Shown here: piece by piece, positions 18,752-26,394 of the stretch
Layout: each line of letters begins with the position of its first letter
Position numbering within the stretch: the stretch's first letter is position 1
Source: Gaetbulibacter sp. S0825
GTDB lineage: Bacteria > Bacteroidota > Bacteroidia > Flavobacteriales > Flavobacteriaceae
Direction of reading: 5' to 3'
NCBI RefSeq assembly: GCF_011777505.1
Contig: NZ_JAATJT010000001.1
Span: forward strand, 620,001 to 684,000
DNA length: 64,000 bases
Notes under the pieces: generated by a model
Seen by the model: only the letters and a program-made list of their open reading frames with translations
Told to the model about the DNA's origin: nothing
Database searches by the model: none
Position numbers and translations under genes: made by a program

Positions 18752-19594
18752 ATGATTAAAAAAATTCTATACATATTCTTACTGTTTAGTAACATCTTAT
18801 TTGCTCAAACCGAGTTAAAACATGAGGTGTATTTTGATACTGATGAGTATGAGGTTTCTGATATTGAGGATAATAGATTACTTCTTTTTATTAGAGACAT
18901 TCAAAATCAAGACATTGCCAAAATATCCATTTATGGATTTTGTGATGATATTGGAAGTGATTCTTACAATCTTCAGTTATCACAACAACGTGCAAATGCG
19001 ATAAAATCCATTTTTTCTGAACACGAAATTGACAATACGCTTATAAGCAACGTAGATGGAAAGGGAGAGGTGCTTTTAAAAACCGTTAATACCGTTGATG
19101 CAGATGTTATTAGAGGTTTAAATCGTAAAGTTGAAATAATAGCTTATGTATATATTCCTCCTCGTCCTGAAGTTATTAAGGAAGAAGAAACTATGGAAAG
19201 CGCTTTAAAAGGCGATTTGAAAGTTGGAGATAAAGTGGTTTTAGATAACATTTTATTTAAAACAGGTTATAGTGAAATATTGCCTGAATCTATGGAAACC
19301 CTTGAAAAAATTGCTGTACTACTAAACGAACGGAGTGATGTTTATTTTACCATTCAAGGACATGTGTGTTGTACAAAAAACACTCTGGATGCTGTAGATA
19401 GAAAAACAAAAAAACGAAACCTATCTGAAGCCAGAGCGCGTTATATTTACTATTATTTATCTCGGAAAGGTGTGAGTAAAAAACGTATGCGCTACGAAGG
19501 TATGCGTCGAAAATATCCTTTAGGTGGTGATCCAAAATACGACAGGCGCGTAGAAATTTTAGTGACTAGGATTATTAATAATGATGATAAGTAA
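18752..19594 (+). CDS. Exported protein with two OmpA-type peptidoglycan-binding domains
   Basis: A signal peptide (KKILYIFLLFSNILFAQ) is followed by two OmpA C-terminal-like domains in 280 residues. The first (about 22-130) reads HEVYFDTDEYEV, ISIYGFCDDIGSD, LSQQRANAIKSIF and GLNRKVEII. The second (about 155-275) reads KVVLDNILFKTGYSEI, FTIQGHVCCTK, LSEARARYIYYYL and YDRRVEILV. In both, the ligand-binding D-x-Gly and Arg pattern is broadly kept. No beta barrel is present. It probably links outer-membrane partners to peptidoglycan. It lies 32 bases after the S41 protease and converges on the acetyltransferase gene with no gap. Confidence 0.87.
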   Translation: MIKKILYIFLLFSNILFAQTELKHEVYFDTDEYEVSDIEDNRLLLFIRDIQNQDIAKISIYGFCDDIGSDSYNLQLSQQRANAIKSIFSEHEIDNTLISNVDGKGEVLLKTVNTVDADVIRGLNRKVEIIAYVYIPPRPEVIKEEETMESALKGDLKVGDKVVLDNILFKTGYSEILPESMETLEKIAVLLNERSDVYFTIQGHVCCTKNTLDAVDRKTKKRNLSEARARYIYYYLSRKGVSKKRMRYEGMRRKYPLGGDPKYDRRVEILVTRIINNDDK

Positions 19595-20041
19595 TTAAAG
19601 TTTCCTTATCATAGCAACATGAGGTATGCCATCTTCAAGGTACTCCTCTCCTATTTCCTTAAACCCTAAATTATTGTAGAATTTTTTCAAATAAGTTTGT
19701 GCGGAAAGTTTTATTGTAGTTTCATTAAAATTATCTTTTACAGCTTTCATTGAGGCTTCCATAATATCATAGCCATATTTATGTTGGCGTTTATCCTTAC
19801 TCACCACTACCCTGCCAATGCTAGCTTCTTTAAAATAGTCACCTGGTTTAAAAACACGCGTATAAGCCACAATATTGTTGTCTTTTTTTCCTATAACATG
19901 TAGTGCTTTTTCGTCTTTTCCGTCAAGGTCTTGGTATACACAATCTTGTTCAACCACAAATACTTCGCTTCTTAGCTGAAGTAATTCATACAACTCTTTT
20001 GTTGTAAGTTCTTGAAAGGTTTTAGTGGTTATTTTTAGCAT
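19595..20041 (-). CDS. GNAT-family N-acetyltransferase (ElaA-like)
   Basis: The 148-residue protein matches the ElaA layout: TKELYELLQLRSEVFVVEQ, then DLDGKDEKALHV, the acetyl-CoA-binding region SIGRVVVSKDKRQHKYGYDIM (positions of the R/Q-x-x-G/A loop) and LKKFYNNLGFKEIGEEYLEDGIPH. ElaA proteins are predicted acetyltransferases whose substrate is not settled. No signal peptide. It lies downstream of the CDF exporter with a 20-base gap. Confidence 0.88.
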   Translation of the reverse strand: MLKITTKTFQELTTKELYELLQLRSEVFVVEQDCVYQDLDGKDEKALHVIGKKDNNIVAYTRVFKPGDYFKEASIGRVVVSKDKRQHKYGYDIMEASMKAVKDNFNETTIKLSAQTYLKKFYNNLGFKEIGEEYLEDGIPHVAMIRKL

Positions 20042-20061
20042 AATTTACTTTACAAATATTA

Positions 20062-20982
20062 TCAATCTTGTACTATCACATCTTTATCATCACATTTACC
20101 AAATTCTGGTTGAATGTTCACATGATTAATTTCAAATTTATGGAATAATAACTCTTCTATAGTATGAAGTATGTCATCAAATTCAGATAACGTGATATTA
20201 TTATGAAAATCTATATGCGCTTCAAAATGTATCTCCTCTTCGTTTAGTTGCCACACGTGAATGTGATGCGCATGTTTTATTCCTTCTAAAGCATTAATTT
20301 CTTTTACAATTTTATCTATTGGAATATCTTCTGGTGTAAACAACATCAACACCTTAGTTGATGATTTTAATAAATCGTAACCCATCCAAATTAAATATAT
20401 AGCAATTAAAAAAGTTAATACGCTATCTACCCAAAACACATCGTAAAATTTCATTAACAAACCGCCTACTAATACAGCCACACTTGCCATCATATCCGTA
20501 AGTAAGTGTAAATACGCGCTTTTTAGGTTCATATTTATTTCAGAATCTTTTTTTAATAAAAGCACACTAAAACCATTTCCTAAAATTGCAATTGTGGAAA
20601 GCCATATAACTAATCCTGATTCAATTTCTTGTGGATTCTGAAAGCGTTCAATTGCTTCAATAATTAATAAAACTGCTACTATAATAAGTGTAGAGGCATT
20701 AATAAAAGCCGCTAATATTTCGGCACGCTTATAACCAAATGTTTTTTGGAGAGATGCTTTTCTTTTCGCTAATTTATTAGCTATATAACTCACTACTAAT
20801 GAAATAACATCACTAAAATTATGTAAGGCATCACTTAAAAGTGCTAAACTCCCAGAAATAACACCACCAATTACTTGTGCTGCAGTAATTAGAATATTTA
20901 AAAAAATAGTAATTAATAGGTTTCTACCTTGTAAATTTCCATGATTATGATGAGAATGATTATGCGAATGCGAGTGACCCAT
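20062..20982 (-). CDS. Cation diffusion facilitator metal exporter (CzcD/ZitB-like)
   Basis: CDF proteins export Zn2+ or related divalent ions in exchange for protons. The 306-residue protein opens with a histidine-rich stretch (HSHSHNHSHHNHG) that may gather metal. It has six hydrophobic helices, including the metal-site helices with SLALLSDALHNFSDV (HxxxD pattern) and YLHLLTDMMASV, and a cytoplasmic C-terminal domain (IDKIVKEINALEGIKHAHHIHVW). The HxxxD/HxxxD combination fits zinc. It is upstream of the acetyltransferase and 23 bases downstream of rpiB. Confidence 0.94.
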   Translation of the reverse strand: MGHSHSHNHSHHNHGNLQGRNLLITIFLNILITAAQVIGGVISGSLALLSDALHNFSDVISLVVSYIANKLAKRKASLQKTFGYKRAEILAAFINASTLIIVAVLLIIEAIERFQNPQEIESGLVIWLSTIAILGNGFSVLLLKKDSEINMNLKSAYLHLLTDMMASVAVLVGGLLMKFYDVFWVDSVLTFLIAIYLIWMGYDLLKSSTKVLMLFTPEDIPIDKIVKEINALEGIKHAHHIHVWQLNEEEIHFEAHIDFHNNITLSEFDDILHTIEELLFHKFEINHVNIQPEFGKCDDKDVIVQD

Positions 20983-21005
20983 TGTATGCTAATTTTGGAT
21001 TGTTA

Positions 21006-21443
21006 TTAGCAAGATGTTGCAGGAATTTTATTTACACGATTTTGGTGTCTTCCTCCTTCAAACTCAGTGTTTAAAAAAGTGTCAACCATTTGTAAAGCTT
21101 GTGGGATAGCTGTATATCTTGCTGGAATGCATAATACATTAGCATTGTTATGTTGTCTGGTTAACTCAACAATTTCTTTGTTCCAACATAAACCAGCTCT
21201 AACCTCTTGATATTTATTAGCTGTCATAGCCACACCATTTGCACTTCCACAAATTAGGATTCCGAAGTCAGCAGATTTATTAACCACATCTTTAGCAACA
21301 GGATGTACAAAATCAGGATAATCTACACTATCGTTACTATCTGTTCCGTAATTAGTTACCTCTATTCCTTTAGATTTAAGAAGTTTAATAATAGCAAATT
21401 TATAATCGGTTCCTGCGTGATCGTTTCCTATAGATATTTTCAA
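21006..21443 (-). CDS. rpiB: Ribose 5-phosphate isomerase B
   Basis: RpiB interconverts ribose 5-phosphate and ribulose 5-phosphate in the pentose phosphate pathway. The 145-residue length and motifs fit: KISIGNDHAG at the N-terminus, DFGILICGSANGVAMTANK with the catalytic Cys, and RAGLCWN and NNANVLCIPAR. The start codon is TTG at 21443; no ATG or GTG gives the expected first strand. Two minus-strand genes (CDF exporter, acetyltransferase) follow and may share its transcript. Confidence 0.95.
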   Translation of the reverse strand: MKISIGNDHAGTDYKFAIIKLLKSKGIEVTNYGTDSNDSVDYPDFVHPVAKDVVNKSADFGILICGSANGVAMTANKYQEVRAGLCWNKEIVELTRQHNNANVLCIPARYTAIPQALQMVDTFLNTEFEGGRHQNRVNKIPATSC

Positions 21444-21707
21444 AATTAGTTGTTTTAATTAGTTATATTTTTGACACAATAATAAGACGATGTTTAATTA
21501 AAAAAGATGCATTTTAATTGTATTTCATCTTGGTTATAAAATTACAAAATATAAACATGGGCTTTTTAAAGTTGTTAGTTACTTTTTAAATAATTGTTAA
21601 TATCTCATCATTACTTCTAATAACTAATATTTTATTATTTCAATTTTTTTTACAAGTAGAAATCTGTTTTTAAAATCCAAATTTAATTGTTGTTAGAAGT
21701 TGCATTT

Positions 21708-21924
21708 TTGTTAACTAATAAAATGTGGTTACGAACAAAAAAAGCTTAAATATTTATGAGTTTTAAGTTGTTTATATCTATAATATGTAGTTGTTAACTA
21801 AACTATTTAAATTATTAATTATAAAGGGTTTACTATACTAACAACTTGTTAATTACATTTAAATAAAGAGAAGATAACTTAACATCAAAGAAATAATTAA
21901 AAAAGTTATTGTAGTAGTTAACAA
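21708..21924. repeat. TTGTTAACTA repeats (three copies)
   Basis: Exact copies lie at 21708-21717 and 21791-21800 on the + strand and at 21915-21924 on the - strand. A related CTAACAAC-TTGTTAAT stretch lies at about 21838-21852. Each has a GTTAAC palindrome core, suggesting repeated sites for a dimeric DNA-binding protein. Confidence 0.5.
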
Positions 21925-22032
21925 GCAATAATAATCACCATTTTTATTTTAAATTTTAAAAAAGAAATAGTTATTATATTATTAAATGTGAATAAGTCAA
22001 TTTTTAAAATAATCTATTTAAATTTTAAATGT

Positions 22033-22040
22033 TAGCTTTG
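22033..22040 (+). promoter_or_regulatory. Promoter -7 box for rnr
   Basis: TAGCTTTG, a full match to TAnnTTTG, lies 92 bases before the rnr ATG, implying a leader of roughly 85 bases that contains the hairpin at 22093-22112. Confidence 0.5.
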
Positions 22041-22086
22041 CATAAACTTAATACACCTTCTTCACTTAAATATTAAGTTTAAAAAT

Positions 22087-22132
22087 TAATAGATTCCTTA
22101 ACTTCAAGGAATAGAATATGATAAAAAAATAA
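22087..22132 (+). promoter_or_regulatory. rnr leader: hairpin, SD-like site and four-codon minicistron
   Basis: ATTCCTT (22093-22099) pairs with AAGGAAT (22106-22112). The AGGAA of the second arm is placed like a ribosome-binding site for an ATG at 22118, which opens Met-Ile-Lys-Lys-stop; the TAA (22130-22132) abuts the rnr ATG. The same TTAATAGATTCCT...AGGAA...TATGA layout recurs before rmlA at 52967-53002. Confidence 0.45.
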
Positions 22133-24325
22133 ATGACAAGAAAGAAAAGAAAAAAGAATTCTAAACAAATACATAACCTTACAGATAGTATCCACACAAT
22201 TCTTAAAGTAGATAGAAATAAATCTTTTAATTACAAACAAATAGCTGCTAAGCTTGGTGTAAACGATGCTAGTAGTAGAAATCAAATTATTAAAACTTTA
22301 CATCGCTTAAAAGCGAAAGATGAAATAGAAGAAGTTGATCGTGGAAAATTTAAAGCTATCGTTTCATCTGAATATCATACAGGTATTTTTGACGCCTCAG
22401 CAAGAGGATCAGGTTATGTAATATGTGAAGATTTTGAAGACGATATTTTTATCGCTTCAAATAATGTAAATAAAGCACTTCATGGCGATGAAGTAGAATT
22501 ATATGTTTATAAACGCAGAAAAAGAGGAAAACTTGAAGGAGAAATCACACAAATAATTTCCAGACATAAAACCGAGTATGTTGGTGTAATACAAAAACAT
22601 AAAAATTATGCGTTTGTGGTACCAGATAGTAATAAAATGTATGTCGATGTATTTGTACCACTTAATAAAACACTCAATGCCGAAGATGGTGATAAAGTAC
22701 TTGTGAAACTTGTAGATTGGCCAGAAAAACAAGATTCGCCAACAGGAAAAGTGATTAAAGTACTTGGTAAACCAGGAGAACATAACACCGAAATTCATTC
22801 TATTTTAACAGAGTATGGATTACCTTATGAGTTCCCTCATGAAGTAGAAGACTATGCTAATAAACTAGACACATCCATTCAAGAAGATGAAATAAAAAAG
22901 CGTCGTGATATGCGTGATGTGTTGACTTTTACTATAGATCCTAAAGACGCAAAAGATTTTGACGATGCTTTATCGTTTCAAGTACTAAAAAATGGTAATT
23001 ACGAAGTAGGAATTCATATTGCAGATGTATCACATTATGTAAAAGAAGGAACTATTTTAGATGATGAAGCTTACGAACGTGCTACTAGTGTGTATTTAGT
23101 AGATAGAGTAGTGCCAATGCTTCCTGAAGTATTATCGAATAATGCATGTTCATTAAGACCTAACGAAGAAAAATATACCTTTTCTGCAGTGTTTGAGATG
23201 AACAATAAGGCAGAAATAAAAAACCAATGGTTTGGACGTACAGTAACATATAGTGATGCTCGCTTTGCTTACGAAGAAGCGCAAAGTATTATTGAGACCA
23301 AAACTAATGAAATACCTAAAGAAATTTCATTAACAGGAAAAGCTTATAAAACCGATCAAGCTATTGCTGACGCTACTTTAAAGTTAGACGAACTTGCTAA
23401 AATCATGCGCAAAAAGCGAATGGGTGATGGTGCAATATCGTTTGATAAAGTAGAGGTGAAGTTTAACTTAGATGAAACCAACAACCCAGTTGGTGTATTT
23501 TTTAAGACTAGTAAGGATGCTAATAAATTGATTGAGGAATTTATGTTATTAGCTAATAAAAAAGTAGCAGAATTTATAGGTAAACAATCACCTAAAAAAA
23601 CATTTATTTATCGTGTCCACGACGAACCAAATGATGAAAAACTTGCTGCTTTACAAAACATTGTTGGTCGTTTTGGTTACAAATTAAATTTTAAAGATAG
23701 AAAGACTACAACAGCTTCTTTAAATAATTTATTAAAAGAAGTAAATGGAAAAAAAGAACAAAATTTAGTAGATACACTTGCTATTAGAAGTATGAGTAAA
23801 GCTGAGTACACAACACATAATATTGGTCATTATGGTTTAGCGTTCGATTATTACAGTCATTTCACATCGCCTATTCGACGTTACCCAGATGTTATGGCTC
23901 ATAGATTATTACAGCATTATTTAGATAAAGGAAAATCTGCAAGCGAAGAAGTGTATGAAGAAAAATGTCAACACTCCTCTAACATGGAATATCTCGCTAC
24001 TAAAGCAGAGAGGGATTCTATAAAATACATGCAAATTAAATTTATGCAAGACCATCAAGACCAAGAGTTTGTTGGAGTAATTTCAGGTGTGACTGATTGG
24101 GGTATTTATGTAGAAATAATAGAAAATAAGTGCGAAGGTATGGTAAGAATTAGAGATATTAAAGATGATTATTACCAATTTGATCAGGATGAATACGCAT
24201 TAATTGGTCAAGCTACCAAAAACATGTATCAATTAGGTGATGAGGTTGTTGTTAAAGTAAAGCAAGCCGATTTAGTAAAAAAACACCTTGATTTTTCTTT
24301 AATTGGAAAAAGAGAAGATGTTTAA
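22133..24325 (+). CDS. rnr: Ribonuclease R (3'-5' exoribonuclease)
   Basis: RNase R degrades structured RNA processively from the 3' end. The 730-residue protein has the N-terminal winged-helix region (NYKQIAAKLGVNDASSRNQI), two OB/cold-shock domains, the RNB catalytic domain with TIDPKDAKDFDDALSF (metal-binding aspartates) and YTTHNIGHYGLAFDYYSHFTSPIRRYPD, and a C-terminal S1 domain (EFVGVISGVTDWGIYVEI). The basic tail of proteobacterial RNase R is short here. Its start directly follows a four-codon leader frame, so expression may be tuned by translation. Confidence 0.97.
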   Translation: MTRKKRKKNSKQIHNLTDSIHTILKVDRNKSFNYKQIAAKLGVNDASSRNQIIKTLHRLKAKDEIEEVDRGKFKAIVSSEYHTGIFDASARGSGYVICEDFEDDIFIASNNVNKALHGDEVELYVYKRRKRGKLEGEITQIISRHKTEYVGVIQKHKNYAFVVPDSNKMYVDVFVPLNKTLNAEDGDKVLVKLVDWPEKQDSPTGKVIKVLGKPGEHNTEIHSILTEYGLPYEFPHEVEDYANKLDTSIQEDEIKKRRDMRDVLTFTIDPKDAKDFDDALSFQVLKNGNYEVGIHIADVSHYVKEGTILDDEAYERATSVYLVDRVVPMLPEVLSNNACSLRPNEEKYTFSAVFEMNNKAEIKNQWFGRTVTYSDARFAYEEAQSIIETKTNEIPKEISLTGKAYKTDQAIADATLKLDELAKIMRKKRMGDGAISFDKVEVKFNLDETNNPVGVFFKTSKDANKLIEEFMLLANKKVAEFIGKQSPKKTFIYRVHDEPNDEKLAALQNIVGRFGYKLNFKDRKTTTASLNNLLKEVNGKKEQNLVDTLAIRSMSKAEYTTHNIGHYGLAFDYYSHFTSPIRRYPDVMAHRLLQHYLDKGKSASEEVYEEKCQHSSNMEYLATKAERDSIKYMQIKFMQDHQDQEFVGVISGVTDWGIYVEIIENKCEGMVRIRDIKDDYYQFDQDEYALIGQATKNMYQLGDEVVVKVKQADLVKKHLDFSLIGKREDV

Positions 24326-24391
24326 TATAATAAATACTAAATGGTATAGTTATTGATTTAGAACCCTCAAAACAAACAAAACACAATCAAA

Positions 24392-25066
24392 ATGAAAAAT
24401 ATCTTAGTAACAATTGCATTTTTAATCACAACAATCACTTTTTCTCAAAGCGAGATAACAAAAAACATTGGTGAATTTTCCGAACTAAAAGTTTACGATT
24501 TAATAGAGGTAGAGCTTATTAAATCAAACAAAAATGAAGCTGTCATCACTGGTAGAAATAAAAATGATGTGGTGATTTTAAATAAAAATGGGAAGCTTAA
24601 AATTAGAATGAATCTAGAAGAAAGCTTTGATGGTGATAACACCAATGTAAAATTATATTACACAAGTATTGATATTATTGATGCAAACGAAGGTGCAAAA
24701 ATAAGGTCTAACGATAAAATTAAACAATACGAAATAGAGTTAAGAGCTCAAGAGGGAGGTGAAATTAATCTAGAATTAAAAGTAACTACAGCAGATATTA
24801 AATCTGTAACAGGAGGGGTTATACAAACTTCAGGAAAAGCGCAAAGCCAAGATATTTCTATTAGTACTGGAGGTGTTTACAAAGGCAAGGATTTAAAGAC
24901 TGAATCTACTGAAATTGCGATTAGAGCTGGAGGAGAAGCGGATGTTAATGCAACAGATATATTAGATATTAAAATTAGAGCTGGAGGCGATGTATTTGTT
25001 TATGGAGACCCTAAAACAGTAAATAAAAGTAAAGCCTTAGGAGGAAGAATTAAGCACATGGATTAA
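24392..25066 (+). CDS. Exported GIN-domain (DUF2807-like) beta-helix protein
   Basis: A signal peptide (KNILVTIAFLITTITFSQ) is followed by the head-GIN pattern: GEFSELKVYDLIEVEL, then repeated beta-rungs with SIDIIDANEGAKIRSND, ELRAQEGGEINLELKV, and glycine-rich ISTGGVYKG, IRAGGEADVNA and IRAGGDVFVYGDP. Such putative auto-transporter adhesin heads form short right-handed beta-helices; their role is not established. It has 224 residues and stands 66 bases after rnr. No clear promoter is seen, so read-through from rnr is possible. Confidence 0.85.
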   Translation: MKNILVTIAFLITTITFSQSEITKNIGEFSELKVYDLIEVELIKSNKNEAVITGRNKNDVVILNKNGKLKIRMNLEESFDGDNTNVKLYYTSIDIIDANEGAKIRSNDKIKQYEIELRAQEGGEINLELKVTTADIKSVTGGVIQTSGKAQSQDISISTGGVYKGKDLKTESTEIAIRAGGEADVNATDILDIKIRAGGDVFVYGDPKTVNKSKALGGRIKHMD

Positions 25067-25085
25067 TTTCCTTAGCATCTTTTAT

Positions 25086-25093
25086 TATATTTG
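25086..25093 (+). promoter_or_regulatory. Promoter -7 box for the LysE exporter
   Basis: TATATTTG matches TAnnTTTG in full. It argues that translation begins at the ATG at 25145 rather than at the upstream in-frame TTG (25091), which overlaps this box. Confidence 0.5.
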
Positions 25094-25103
25094 TTACAAC
25101 TTC

Positions 25104-25131
25104 AAAATGCTGAATATTTATTCGGCATTTT
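25104..25131 (+). terminator. Terminator-like hairpin before the LysE gene
   Basis: AAAATGCTGAATA (25104-25116) pairs with TATTCGGCATTTT (25119-25131) with one G-T pair and a two-base centre, followed by a T-rich run. It may end GIN-domain transcripts; being downstream of the TATATTTG box, it could also act in the leader of the next gene. Confidence 0.55.
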
Positions 25132-25144
25132 TATTACAAATTAC

Positions 25145-25813
25145 ATGATAGAAGACATACAAGCAGCCATTCCTTTAGGTTTTTTCTTAGCCTTTATGAT
25201 AGGTCCTGTTTTTTTTGTTCTTATTGAAACCAGTGCTACAAAAGGATTTCGCGCAGCAGTAGCGTTTGATATTGGTGTTATTGTTGCTGATGTTTTCTTT
25301 ATATGTTTAGCGTATTTTAGTAGTTTTCAATTGTTGGAAAACTTAAGTAATCAACCAGGTTTGTTTGTTTTTGGTGGGATGATTATTACAGTTTATGGTA
25401 TAATTATCTTTCTTAAAAAACCAAAACGTTCCACTAACGAAGCCAGTGAATTGGTCTTTACAAAAACAAATTATTTAGGATTATTTATTAAAGGTTTTTT
25501 GCTAAACTTCATAAATATTGGTGTTCTAGTATTTTGGTTAGGTATAATTATTATCACTGGACCAAGTCTTGAAAATGACTTTAACAGGTTTGCAACTTTC
25601 TTTGGCACTATGATATTAGCCTATTTTGTTACAGATTTGTTTAAAATATTACTAGCAAAGCAACTAAAGAAAAAGCTTACTCCGGAGCGCATTTTAAAAG
25701 TAAAAAAGCTTTTAGGCCTTATTCTAGTTATATGTGGCTTAGTACTTATTGTAAAAGGGTTTTTACCGAAAGATCAGCTAAATCCTCAGAATTTAATAGA
25801 AGATATTGGGTAA
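25145..25813 (+). CDS. LysE-family amino-acid exporter
   Basis: LysE/RhtB proteins export amino acids or small metabolites. The frame is 222 residues from the ATG at 25145; a longer version from TTG 25091 would overlap the promoter box and add no family sequence. Six hydrophobic helices are visible. The first (AAIPLGFFLAFMIGPVFFVL) carries the family G-x-x-x-G-P signature, and the second contains KGFRAAVAFDIGVIVAD. The fourth reads GLFIKGFLLNFINIGVLVFW, the usual N-P-like position being N-I here. Substrate unknown. A strong terminator follows directly. Confidence 0.88.
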   Translation: MIEDIQAAIPLGFFLAFMIGPVFFVLIETSATKGFRAAVAFDIGVIVADVFFICLAYFSSFQLLENLSNQPGLFVFGGMIITVYGIIIFLKKPKRSTNEASELVFTKTNYLGLFIKGFLLNFINIGVLVFWLGIIIITGPSLENDFNRFATFFGTMILAYFVTDLFKILLAKQLKKKLTPERILKVKKLLGLILVICGLVLIVKGFLPKDQLNPQNLIEDIG

Positions 25814-25814
25814 T

Positions 25815-25846
25815 AAAAAACCCTCAAGTTTCCTTGAAGGTTTTTT
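25815..25846. terminator. Intrinsic terminator between LysE gene and tRNA-Cys
   Basis: AAAAAACCCTCAAG pairs with CTTGAAGGTTTTTT around a TTTC loop with one mismatch. It can serve both the + strand LysE gene and the - strand tRNA gene whose 3' end is at 25848. Confidence 0.85.
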
Positions 25847-25847
25847 G

Positions 25848-25918
25848 AGGCGTCTAGCGGATTCGAACCGCTGTACAAGGTTTTGCAGACCTCTGCCTAG
25901 CCACTCGGCCAAGACGCC
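25848..25918 (-). tRNA. tRNA-Cys (GCA)
   Basis: Read on the minus strand, the 71-nt gene has an acceptor stem GGCGTCT paired with AGACGCC, discriminator T, a D-arm with GGCCGAGTGGCTAGGC, an anticodon loop CTGCAAA (anticodon GCA, cysteine) closed by GAGGT/ACCTT, and a T-arm GCGGTTCGAATCCGC. CCA is not encoded. It lies between LysE and folB and is ended by the hairpin at 25815-25846. Confidence 0.96.
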
Positions 25919-25967
25919 TTATAGGACAGCAAATGTAAAAAAAATAAAGTTTTCACACTATTAACAC

Positions 25968-26330
25968 TTACTTTTTTCGTTTTTCGGCCATTTTAATCGT
26001 TACCATTTCAACGTCTCCACCAATGGGCGGATTTAATTTACTTACACAGACAGTGGCTTTGTTCACTAAAGCATCTTCATTAAATATGCGTGATAAAATG
26101 CGTTTTGCAACGGTTTCAAGTAAATGAGAAGGTTTTTTCATTTCCTCTCTTATAATACGATTTAAAAACACATAGTCAACGGTATCACTCAATTTATCAG
26201 TTTTAGCTGATGTTTGTAAATCTGCTTCTACCTCTAAATCTACACGATAATCACTACCTATTTTAGTTTCTTCTGCCAAACACCCATGATGTGCAAAAAC
26301 CCTAATATTTTCAACTTTAATAATTCCCAA
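25968..26330 (-). CDS. folB: Dihydroneopterin aldolase
   Basis: FolB cleaves 7,8-dihydroneopterin to 6-hydroxymethyl-dihydropterin in folate synthesis. The 120-residue protein shows IRVFAHHGCLAEE (family Y/FAxHGxxxxE with the substrate-binding Glu), DTVDYVFLNRII, the PSHLLETVA region (L-E-T) and the late VCVSKLNPPI with the catalytic-site Lys. The start codon is TTG at 26330, since the first strand GIIKVENIRVFAHHG needs it and no ATG lies nearby. A TATATTTG box lies at 26347-26354. Confidence 0.94.
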   Translation of the reverse strand: MGIIKVENIRVFAHHGCLAEETKIGSDYRVDLEVEADLQTSAKTDKLSDTVDYVFLNRIIREEMKKPSHLLETVAKRILSRIFNEDALVNKATVCVSKLNPPIGGDVEMVTIKMAEKRKK

Positions 26331-26346
26331 AACAAAATATTTTCAG

Positions 26347-26354
26347 CAAATATA
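26347..26354 (-). promoter_or_regulatory. Promoter -7 box for folB
   Basis: Minus strand TATATTTG, a full consensus match, 16 bases before the TTG start. Confidence 0.5.
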
Positions 26355-26370
26355 TTACACTAATATTTAA

Positions 26371-26378
26371 TAACTTTG
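26371..26378 (+). promoter_or_regulatory. Promoter -7 box for glnS
   Basis: TAACTTTG, a full match to TAnnTTTG, 16 bases before the glnS ATG. The divergent folB box is 16 bases away, so the two promoters are nearly back to back. Confidence 0.5.
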
Positions 26379-26394
26379 TCTTTTATTTTTAAAG

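Larger units (their letters stand above)
21444..22132. other. 689-bp AT-rich non-coding gap between rpiB and rnr
   Basis: No frame longer than a few codons is convincing here. The stretch is very AT-rich and holds three exact copies of TTGTTAACTA (two direct, one inverted), a TAGCTTTG promoter box, a small hairpin and a four-codon frame just before rnr. It separates divergent genes, so promoters for both sides must lie in it. Confidence 0.8.
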
